From Euzebya rosea (lineage in GTDB: Bacteria; Actinomycetota; Nitriliruptoria; Euzebyales; Euzebyaceae), in contig NZ_PGDQ01000011.1 in NCBI RefSeq assembly GCF_003073135.1, positions 1 through 64,000 on the forward strand: 64,000 nt of DNA, written 5' to 3'. Shown here piece after piece: positions 45,201-51,119 of this stretch. The translations under genes and the position numbers were made by a program. A model generated the notes under the pieces. It saw only the letters and a program-made list of their open reading frames with translations, searched no databases and was not told where the DNA came from. The stretch's first letter is position 1. Each line of letters begins with the position of its first letter.

Positions 45201-45642
45201 TGTCGGGGCGGTGGACGGCGTAGCGGTGCAGCTGCTGGGCGAGCAGGCCGAGGGGAACCAGCCGTCGATCGCCGGCCGCCTCGGTGCGGGCGGCCAGCGG
45301 TCGCGCGGCCGGGGGAAGGCCGCGGTCGACGAGGTCCAGCAACCGCCAGGTCAGCGACGCCGGCTGCCAGGCCCTGACCGCGACCGGGTCGGCCCCGGCG
45401 GCGCGCATGACCTCGGCGACGACGTCGGATGGCGAGGGGAACGCGACGTTGGCGCACACCCCGTCGGCCCGCCCCGTCGCACCGAGCCGCAGGCCGAGGT
45501 GCTGGCTGATCCAACGCTCGATGCCGTGGCTGTGGACCACGACGTGCTCGCGGGCCATCGGGTCGGGCAGCGGGGTTGCGAGCACGTCGGCCAGCGCCCC
45601 CACCAGGACGTCACCGGTCGCACCCCGCGTCACCTCGAGCAT
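42271..45642 (-). CDS. recC: Exodeoxyribonuclease V subunit gamma (RecC)
   Basis: The 1123-residue product shows the RecC pattern: REHVVVHSHGIERWISQHLG near the start, the inactive-helicase core including DIIVMCPDVEAFAPLV, and VVCLLGMDDGVFPR in the middle. RecC recognises Chi-like sites and holds RecB and RecD together. On the minus strand TACGGT lies nine bases before the ATG, so transcription starts near the start codon. Many actinobacteria use AdnAB instead of RecBCD, so the intact recCBD operon is a notable trait. Confidence 0.93.
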   Translation of the reverse strand: MLEVTRGATGDVLVGALADVLATPLPDPMAREHVVVHSHGIERWISQHLGLRLGATGRADGVCANVAFPSPSDVVAEVMRAAGADPVAVRAWQPASLTWRLLDLVDRGLPPAARPLAARTEAAGDRRLVPLGLLAQQLHRYAVHRPDMVLDWLDGGRGDGAGGTLDDADAWQAEVVRLLAAHIDRPAFPQQVVDTVAALDGGAPTPPGLHRLALFGFTAIPSTQLAVLAALARRIDVHLLLLHPSAADWAAVQSVTGTIDARGLPILPARRDVVLPDPRNRLLRAWGRDVRELQVVVQTVADGTRDVDADTADTLPMRPTILQRLQRAVRTDSPLDGVTGTVDPDQSVQLHACPGRARQVQVLRDEILRVMAADSTIRPRDIIVMCPDVEAFAPLVAAHLAGGGSAADDRPDLRVRLADRSLRQTNPILRLLDEVLDLAATRVTASRLLDLLAADPVRRRFGFDTDDLEDIGTWLERAGVRWGVDAAERSRFGLDGVRHNTLDEGLDRLLLGVAMADEGNRTLEGITPYDDIEGTGVRTVGRLAEVGNRLAALLPQLRTPRPVDAWVDLLGDTVDQLGLASRDEPWQRTELTALLRDLADSADGLPTDVALGEVRDLLADRLRGRPSRANHMTGDLTVCTLVPMRSVPHRVVCLLGMDDGVFPRTSRPHVDDLIARTPRVGDHDPRTEDRQLLLDAVASASDHLIVTWTGQEERSDEAVPPCVPVAELMRAVDQLDPDADRPLSDRLTTRHPRYAHDPAAFDPDGRPGFDRLAYRAAAATVSTEDTGPALLPPPEDDDVDLAALSRFAIDPATTFVREALGIWVPEDPEAPDENVPVELDGLEGWKVGEALLAVDPSDTEALDAVVTAARGRGLLPPPELRPGKVNTIPVMVEELRAHCEQIGVPADGSGDHVAVDVEVGRWRVHGAVHGVVGDRIVDVSYSRLTGKRLMRAWIDLLALTVQDPDRSWESVVVGRDKVQRKDVASSRRIDPLAPSADRRLELATGFLADLLQLRHDGLREPLVVPSDTAHAYARARVVDHEPPEEADNTAAKAWDPHPMGFSSDCGRPAHVLLLGDVHTYDRLTRDPARTDDQRLGMAAEPHRFGALAMRLWAPVLQRLGGQR

Positions 45643-45657
45643 CGCGGCGACACCGTA

Positions 45658-45690
45658 CTGCCCGGGTGCGACATCGGCCGACCCGGGCAG
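45658..45690 (-). terminator. Hairpin between small lipoprotein gene and recC
   Basis: CTGCCCGGGT (45658-45667) and ACCCGGGCAG (45681-45690) form a perfect 10-bp stem with a 13-base loop, 25 bases past the lipoprotein stop on the minus strand. It adjoins the recC -10, so it could also affect recC transcription. Confidence 0.6.
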
Positions 45691-45714
45691 TGCGGACTCC
45701 TCACCGGTGGGTGA

Positions 45715-45981
45715 TCAGTCCAGGTCGACCCCGCACTCGATCAGCGCATCGGTCAGGGCGTCGATGTCGATGCCCTCCGGCGGCTCGTCGGCGTCGATGT
45801 TGTCGACCAGCAGCTGGGCCTGCTCGTCGCCGACGGCGTCGACGAAGCACTCCGCTTCCTCCTGGGTGGCGCCCTCGTCGACGAAGGTCTGGACGAGGTC
45901 GCTCCCGCCACCACCGCAGGCGGTCAGCAGCAGCCCGAGGGCGAGCACGAGGGCGGTCATGGTGTGGCGTGGGGAGATCAT
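45715..45981 (-). CDS. Small lipoprotein
   Basis: The 88-residue product has a lipoprotein signal peptide ending LLTAC (Cys22) followed by a Gly4 spacer. The mature part is very acidic and helical, with two further cysteines (EECFVDAV, LIECGVDLD) that could form a disulfide outside. AGGACACC precedes the ATG. The function is unknown. It lies between the siderophore ABC operon and recC on the same strand, but separate terminator and promoter signals suggest an independent unit. Confidence 0.78.
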   Translation of the reverse strand: MISPRHTMTALVLALGLLLTACGGGGSDLVQTFVDEGATQEEAECFVDAVGDEQAQLLVDNIDADEPPEGIDIDALTDALIECGVDLD

Positions 45982-46076
45982 CAGGTGTCCTGTCGACGCG
46001 GTCGTTGAGGGCACAGGTCGTACCACCACGATCCGCCGTCGCGGGGCCCGGTAAGGGGTTGGTAAGGGCACCGGCG

Positions 46077-46835
46077 TCAGCCGAAGTACACCCCCAGCCG
46101 CTTGCCGGCGACCTCGTGGACGTCCACGGGCGTGTCGAAGACATCGCTGAGGACGGCCCCCTCGACGATGTCGGTGGGGTGTCCGTCGGCGACCACCCTC
46201 CCGTCGCGCATGGCGACGATCCGGTCGGCGTGCCACGACGCGAAGTTGATGTCGTGGATCACCACCACGACGGTGCGACCGAGCTCGCTGGCCATGCGGT
46301 GGAGCAACCGCATCATGGCGGCGGAGTGCCGCATGTCGAGGCTGGCCAGCGGCTCGTCGAGCAGCACGTAGTCGGTTCGTTGCGCCAACGTCATCGCGAC
46401 GAACGCCCGCTGGCGCTGGCCGCCCGACAGCTGGTCGAGGTACCGCTCGGCGTACGGCTCGAGCTCCAGGAACGCGATCGCCTCGGCGACGGCGGTGGTG
46501 TCCTCCGCCGACAGCCGGCCCCGCGAGTGGGGGAACCGGCCGAACGCCACGAGCTCGCGGACGGTCACCCGGACCGAGAGGTGGGTGTCCTGGCGCAGGA
46601 TTGCCAGCCGTCGGGCCAGGTCCCGCGACGGGGTGGACGCCACGTCCATCCCGTCGACGGTGACCGACCCTCGGTCGGGGTCCAGCAAGCGGCCGACGAT
46701 CGACAGCAGCGTCGACTTGCCGGCCCCGTTGGGGCCGATGACGGCGGTCACCCCTCCCCTCGGCAGCACCAGCGAGACGTCGTCGACGACCACCGTCGAT
46801 CCGTAGGACTTGGTCACGCCGTCGATGACGATCAT
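46077..46835 (-). CDS. Siderophore ABC transporter ATP-binding protein
   Basis: The 252-residue product is a FepC/FhuC-type ATPase: Walker A GPNGAGKSTLL, Q-loop LRQDTHLSVRVTV, signature LSGGQRQRAFVAMTL and Walker B VLLDEPLASLD, with the H-loop VIHDINFAS. It would energise import of ferric siderophores through the two permeases encoded upstream. AAGGAGG lies seven bases before the ATG, the best ribosome site in the window, within the end of the preceding permease gene (ATGA overlap). It is the last gene of the importer operon. Confidence 0.95.
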   Translation of the reverse strand: MIVIDGVTKSYGSTVVVDDVSLVLPRGGVTAVIGPNGAGKSTLLSIVGRLLDPDRGSVTVDGMDVASTPSRDLARRLAILRQDTHLSVRVTVRELVAFGRFPHSRGRLSAEDTTAVAEAIAFLELEPYAERYLDQLSGGQRQRAFVAMTLAQRTDYVLLDEPLASLDMRHSAAMMRLLHRMASELGRTVVVVIHDINFASWHADRIVAMRDGRVVADGHPTDIVEGAVLSDVFDTPVDVHEVAGKRLGVYFG

Positions 46836-47866
46836 CGGCGACCCTCCTTCATCAGCAACACCAGGAAGTACAGGCCGCCGACGAGGTTGACGACGATGCC
46901 CAGGGCTGTGCCGAACCCGAGCAGTCGCTCGAGCACGAGCTGGCCGCCGACCAGCGCGATGACGCCCAGCAGCGTCGCCGCGGGCAGGACGACGGCATGG
47001 CGGCTGGTGCCGGTCAGCTGCCGCGCGAGGTTCGCCGTCAGCAGCCCGAGGAAGGTGACCGGACCGACCAGGGCGGTCGGCACGGCCACCAGCACGGCGA
47101 CCAGCACGAGCTGTGCGGTGACGAGCCGGCGGTGGTCGACGCCGAGGCCGAGCGCCGTCTCGCGGCCGAGGGCCACGACGTCGAGCTGGCGCCTGCCCCG
47201 CCAGGCCAGCCCGGCCCCGCCGGCGACGACGACGGCGGAGAGGGCCAGCAGCTCCTCCCGCACGGTGTTGACGCTGGCGAACAGCCGGTCGGCGAGGACG
47301 ACGAACTCGTTGGGGTCGATCAGGCGACCGACGAGGTCGCTGCCGGAGGCGAACAACGTGCCGCACACGACCCCGGCCAGCACCACGGCGTGCAGGTCGC
47401 GGCCGGTCGATCCGAACAGCAGCCGATGCAGGACGAGGGCGAACCCGACCATGGCGGCGGTCTCGACGGCGAAGCGGACCTCGGGGCGGACCCGCGACAC
47501 CTCCAGCCCGCCCAACCAGTACACGGCGGCGGACTGGATCAGCACGTAGAGGGCGTCGAAGCCCATGATGCTGGGGGTCAGGATCCGGTTGGTGGTGATG
47601 GTCTGGAACAGGACCGTGGAGGTCCCGACCGCGGCGGCGACGACGACCATGGCTGCCACCTTGGTGGCGCGCAGCTCCAGCGCGAACGCCCAGGAGCCCC
47701 GGACGCCGAGCAGCATGAAGGCCGCGACGACCGCGAGCGCCACGGCCAGCAGGACGAGCAGGACGCGACGAGTCCGACGGTCGCCGTGGCCCCCCGGCCA
47801 CGGCGCCGTCGGACCGCCCCGGATGTCGGGCCGGTGGTTGGGCACGAGCAACTCAACCACCGACAC
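46832..47866 (-). CDS. FecCD-family siderophore ABC permease (second)
   Basis: The 344-residue product has about eight to nine membrane helices of the FecCD/BtuC fold, with the conserved GxxxGxLFASGSDLVGRL and PTALVGPVTFLGLLTANLARQLTG cytoplasmic loop that contacts the ATPase. A GTG at 47866 overlaps the upstream permease stop by 14 bases. The N-terminus up to about 35 is polar and may be shorter if a later GTG is used. It pairs with the other permease at 47853-48881. Confidence 0.9.
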   Translation of the reverse strand: MSVVELLVPNHRPDIRGGPTAPWPGGHGDRRTRRVLLVLLAVALAVVAAFMLLGVRGSWAFALELRATKVAAMVVVAAAVGTSTVLFQTITTNRILTPSIMGFDALYVLIQSAAVYWLGGLEVSRVRPEVRFAVETAAMVGFALVLHRLLFGSTGRDLHAVVLAGVVCGTLFASGSDLVGRLIDPNEFVVLADRLFASVNTVREELLALSAVVVAGGAGLAWRGRRQLDVVALGRETALGLGVDHRRLVTAQLVLVAVLVAVPTALVGPVTFLGLLTANLARQLTGTSRHAVVLPAATLLGVIALVGGQLVLERLLGFGTALGIVVNLVGGLYFLVLLMKEGRR

Positions 47867-48881
47867 GAACGGGACGCCTGAGGACGAGGGCCAGGAACAC
47901 CACGCTGCCGACCACGCCGACAACGGTGCCCACGGGCACCTCGTAGGGGTACCTGACGACGCGGCCGATGACGTCGCACACGAGGACGAAGCCGGCACCG
48001 CACAGGGCCACCAGCGGCAGGGAGGACCGCAGGTTGTCCCCGCGCCACAACGAGACGACGTTGGGGACCACCAGGCCGAGGAACGGGATGGCGCCGACGA
48101 CGACCACGACGATGCCGGTCACCGCGGCCACGACGAACAGCCCGGTGGCGACGACCCGACGGTGGGACAGCCCCAGGTTGGTGGCCATCTCCTCCCCCAT
48201 GCCCGCGACCGTGAACCGGTCGGCCCAGAGGTAGGCGAGGAGCACGGCACCGGCGACCAGCCACAGCAGCTCGTAGCGGCCGCGCAGCACGCCGGAGAAG
48301 TCCCCGTTGGTCCACGCGCCGAGGGACTGCAGGAGGTCGAGGCGATAGGCGAGGAACGTCGCGACCGACCGGACGACCCCGCCGAACAGCAGGCCGACCA
48401 GCGGGATCATCAGCGTGTCGCGAAGCTCCAGGCGACGCAGCAGCGCCAGCAGGATCGCCGTGCCGGCCATCGCGAAGGCGACGGCCACGACCATCTTCAC
48501 CATCAGCGAGGCGCCGGTGAAGGCGAGTGTGGCCACGACGATGCCCAGGCCCGCCGACTCGATCGTGCCGGCGGTCGAGGGGGCGACGAACCGGTTGCGG
48601 GCCAGGTGCTGCATGATCATCCCTGCCACGCCGGCACCGGCCCCGGCGAGCAGGATCGCGACGGCCCGGGGCAGGCGGCTGACCAGCAGCAGCCGCAGCG
48701 CATCGGGGTCAGCACGGACCACCCCCACGACGTCGAGGTCGCTGACCCCGATGGCCATGGAGGCCACGGTGGCAACGCCCAGCAGGCCCATCCCGATGGG
48801 GACGGTCCAGCCAGCCGAGCGCCTGCCCGGCGAGCGCAGGAGGCCGGTCACCACGGGCCCGGTCACGAGGGGACCGGTCAC
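47853..48881 (-). CDS. FecCD-family siderophore ABC permease (first)
   Basis: The 342-residue product shows the same fold: LLVSRLPRAVAILLAGAGAGVAGMIMQHLARN is the usual permease start, and VGAIPFLGLVVPNVVSLWRGDN the ATPase-contact loop. Start GTG 48881 overlaps the binding-protein stop as GTGA; two later in-frame GTG codons within the first ten residues are alternatives. With its neighbour it forms a heterodimeric transmembrane channel. Confidence 0.92.
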   Translation of the reverse strand: MTGPLVTGPVVTGLLRSPGRRSAGWTVPIGMGLLGVATVASMAIGVSDLDVVGVVRADPDALRLLLVSRLPRAVAILLAGAGAGVAGMIMQHLARNRFVAPSTAGTIESAGLGIVVATLAFTGASLMVKMVVAVAFAMAGTAILLALLRRLELRDTLMIPLVGLLFGGVVRSVATFLAYRLDLLQSLGAWTNGDFSGVLRGRYELLWLVAGAVLLAYLWADRFTVAGMGEEMATNLGLSHRRVVATGLFVVAAVTGIVVVVVGAIPFLGLVVPNVVSLWRGDNLRSSLPLVALCGAGFVLVCDVIGRVVRYPYEVPVGTVVGVVGSVVFLALVLRRPVRVGG

Positions 48882-49933
48882 GACAGGGCGGCGTCGATCT
48901 CGCCGATCATCGCCTGGACCGACCGCAGGCCCGAGGGGACCAGGTACCAGTTGACGCCGTCGAGGTAGTGCACGTCGCCGTTGGCCCAGGCGGTGGTCTG
49001 GTGGACGATCTCGTTGTCCAGCATGACCGATGCGGCCTCGCCGTCCTCCCCGATGGTGGCGTCGCGGTCGAGGACGAACAGGTGGTCGGGGTTCGCCTCG
49101 GCGATGAACTCCCACGAGATGGCGTCGCCGTGGGTGGCGGCCTCGACGTCCTCGACTGCCGGGGCGACACCCAGCAGGTCGTGGATGATGCCGAAGCGCG
49201 AGCCGGGCCCGTAGGCCGACACCTCGCCGCCGGTGGTCAGCACGATCAGCCCGGTGCCGGCCTCGGCCGCCTTGTCGTTGACCGCGGCGATGGCGGCATC
49301 GACGTCGGCAAGGGCGTCGGCGACGCGGTCCTGCACACCGTGGATCTCCCCGATGATCTCCAGGTTGCGTTCGATGGACCCGAGGAAGTCGTCGTCGTCG
49401 GTGGTCAGGTCGATGGTCGGCGCGAGCTCCGACAGCTCCGGATAGACGGTCGAGGAGCGAGCCGCGACGACGATCAGGTCGGGCTCGAGGGCGTTGACGG
49501 CCTCGTAGTCGGGCTCGAACAGCGTGCCGACCTTCGCGTACTCCTCGCCTGCGTACTGCGCCAGGTGCTCGGGCAGGTTCGGCACGTCCGGGACACCGGC
49601 GATCGGGGCGCCAGCCCAGTCGAGCATGTCGAGCGCGCCGAGGTCGAACACGACGACCGTCTCCGGATCGGTCGGCACGGTCGTCTCGCCCTGCGCGTGG
49701 GCGATCACCACCTCGTCGGCGGCCGCGCCGTCGGCTGGGTCGGCGTCGGCGGTGGCGGTGGCGGTGGCGGTGGCGGTCGACGATCCGCTCGCGTCGGCGT
49801 CGGCGTCGGCGGTGGCGGTGGACGATCCGGTCGCGTCGGCGGTGGCGGTCGTGTCGGCACACGCGGCGGCGAGCGACAGCAGCAGGACGAGCAGGAGGGC
49901 GCGCAGCGGCATGCGGCGGGGACGGGCGGTCAT
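48878..49933 (-). CDS. Siderophore-binding lipoprotein of ABC importer
   Basis: The 351-residue product has a lipobox LAAAC (Cys25), a long Ala/Thr/Asp-rich linker (about 27-72) encoded by repeated GCGGTG and GCGTCG hexamers, and a FatB/CeuE-like periplasmic-binding domain (about 73-351): VVVFDLGALDMLDWAGAPIAGVP, FEPDYEAVNALEPDLIVVAARSS and LTTGGEVSAYGPGSRFG. It captures ferric siderophore outside the membrane. It is the first gene of the importer operon. Two IdeR-type boxes lie 20-58 bases upstream of its ATG, so expression should rise when iron is scarce. Confidence 0.94.
   Translation of the reverse strand: MTARPRRMPLRALLLVLLLSLAAACADTTATADATGSSTATADADADASGSSTATATATATADADPADGAAADEVVIAHAQGETTVPTDPETVVVFDLGALDMLDWAGAPIAGVPDVPNLPEHLAQYAGEEYAKVGTLFEPDYEAVNALEPDLIVVAARSSTVYPELSELAPTIDLTTDDDDFLGSIERNLEIIGEIHGVQDRVADALADVDAAIAAVNDKAAEAGTGLIVLTTGGEVSAYGPGSRFGIIHDLLGVAPAVEDVEAATHGDAISWEFIAEANPDHLFVLDRDATIGEDGEAASVMLDNEIVHQTTAWANGDVHYLDGVNWYLVPSGLRSVQAMIGEIDAALS
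49741..49860 (-). repeat. Hexamer repeats encoding the lipoprotein linker
   Basis: The linker DNA is built from GGCGGT and GGCGTC hexamers with two copies of a larger unit (about 49741-49794 and 49795-49840). All units are multiples of three in effect, so slippage would lengthen or shorten the Ala/Thr/Asp linker without shifting frame. Confidence 0.75.
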
Positions 49934-49952
49934 CGTGGATCTCCGAGTTGGG

Positions 49953-49971
49953 TGAGGTAAGGCTTGCTTAA
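49953..49971. promoter_or_regulatory. IdeR/DtxR-like iron box 1
   Basis: TGAGGTAAGGCTTGCTTAA matches 14 of 19 positions of the DtxR/IdeR consensus TTAGGTTAGGCTAACCTAA. It lies between the importer operon and the siderophore-interacting protein gene. Confidence 0.7.
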
Positions 49972-49972
49972 G

Positions 49973-49991
49973 TAAGGTGAGGTTTACCTAC
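49973..49991. promoter_or_regulatory. IdeR/DtxR-like iron box 2
   Basis: TAAGGTGAGGTTTACCTAC matches about 14 of 19 consensus positions and begins one base after box 1. The two could bind repressor dimers cooperatively and shut both divergent transcripts when Fe(II) is plentiful. Confidence 0.75.
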
Positions 49992-50030
49992 GCCGTTGTG
50001 CCGACGCAAATCCAGCCCGAGAGGACCGCC

Positions 50031-50870
50031 ATGCCCGCCACCGAGCGCACTGCCACCGAGACGACGCCCACCGCCCCACCGACCGGGCCTCCCCGTCGGC
50101 GCATCCGCCGCGCCACGGTCACCGACAGCCAGCGCATCAGCCCGCACGTGCAGCGCGTCACCGTCGAGGGCCCCGAGCTGGCCGACTTCGATCCCGCACG
50201 GGACGGGTTCGGCGGCCACGTCAAGCTGTTCCTGCCCACCCCCGGCGAACGGGTGGCCACGATCCCCACGTTCGGTCCGAACGGCCTGGAGTTCCCGGAA
50301 CGCGCCAGCAGGCCGATCGTCCGGACCTACACCCCACGTGCGTTCGACCCGTCCACCCACCGCCTGTCCGTCGACATGGTGCTGCACGGCGAGGGTGCGG
50401 CCAGCAGCTGGGCAGCCAGGGCCCAACCGGGGCACGTGATCGGCGTGGCCGGTCCGGGCCGGGGGTACCACCCCTCCCCCGACGCCGCCCACCTGCTGCT
50501 GGCCGGCGACGAGACCGCCCTGTCGGCGATCATCGCCATCGCCGCCGCCGTCCCCTCCGCCACGGCCCTGCAGGTCCTCGTCGAGGTGCCCGAGCTCGCC
50601 GACGCGCAGGACGTCGCCTCACCCGCCGGGGCCACGGTGTCGTGGTTGGCCCGCGGGGACCACGAGCCGGGCGCGCTGCTGCGTGCGGCGGTCGTCGCAG
50701 CCGACCTGCCGTCCCAGGCGCACGCCTGGGTGGCCGCCGAGGCCCGGACCGTCCGCGACATCCGGCGGGACCTGCTGGATGTCCACGGCTGCGCACGCGA
50801 CCGGGTCGTCATCCGCGGCTACTGGCGTGCCGGCACGGCGGACCACCCCGACCACGACTACGGCGACTGA
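50031..50870 (+). CDS. Siderophore-interacting flavoprotein (SIP, ViuB-like ferric reductase)
   Basis: The 279-residue product belongs to the siderophore-interacting protein family. RTYTPR is the FAD-binding motif, LLLAGDETALSAI the NAD(P)H-domain motif, and the C-terminal VIRGYWRAG is diagnostic. It reduces ferric siderophores in the cytoplasm to release Fe(II), completing the path begun by the divergent importer. An N-terminal extension of about 25 residues is Pro/Thr-rich. I chose ATG 50031, with GAGAGGA six bases upstream, over an in-frame ATG at 49977 that lies inside iron box 2. Confidence 0.95.
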   Translation: MPATERTATETTPTAPPTGPPRRRIRRATVTDSQRISPHVQRVTVEGPELADFDPARDGFGGHVKLFLPTPGERVATIPTFGPNGLEFPERASRPIVRTYTPRAFDPSTHRLSVDMVLHGEGAASSWAARAQPGHVIGVAGPGRGYHPSPDAAHLLLAGDETALSAIIAIAAAVPSATALQVLVEVPELADAQDVASPAGATVSWLARGDHEPGALLRAAVVAADLPSQAHAWVAAEARTVRDIRRDLLDVHGCARDRVVIRGYWRAGTADHPDHDYGD

Positions 50871-50920
50871 CGGCCGCCACCACTCCCCCTGCCCCCCGCC
50901 CCCCCCTCCACGACAGCCGT

Positions 50921-51008
50921 CTCGTGCACTTCCGCGCACATGCCGCCCGACGTGCACGAGCTGAGGGCCGGCTCGTGCACTTCAGTGCACCACGTGCCCG
51001 AAGTGCAC
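50921..51008. repeat. Cluster of GTGCAC palindromes (two hairpins)
   Basis: CTCGTGCAC (50921-50929) pairs with GTGCACGAG (50952-50960). GTGCACTTC (50975-50983) pairs with GAAGTGCAC (51000-51008). The first arm is repeated as CTCGTGCACTTC at 50921 and 50972. The cluster lies between convergent genes and may act as a two-way terminator or a protein-binding region. No gene is visible here. Confidence 0.6.
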
Positions 51009-51070
51009 AACGCGATCCCGTGGCCGGGTGGTCGCCCGGCGCGGCGCCCCCGCCCCACAGACCGAGCACG

Positions 51071-51096
51071 CGGTTGTCCACAGGTGTGGACAACCG
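51071..51096. promoter_or_regulatory. Inverted pair of DnaA-box-like sites
   Basis: A perfect 12-bp inverted repeat with a 2-base centre contains TTGTCCACA (51074-51082) facing TGTGGACAA (51085-51093). TTGTCCACA is the preferred DnaA box of high-GC actinobacteria. It could be a DnaA-binding site or a terminator hairpin for the convergent genes. Confidence 0.5.
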
Positions 51097-51119
51097 CTGT
51101 GGAGACCGAGAACGCGGGC

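Noticed and set aside
49977-50030. An earlier ATG for the siderophore-interacting protein
   Set aside because: It lies inside iron box 2 and lacks a ribosome site, whereas ATG 50031 has GAGAGGA at proper distance.
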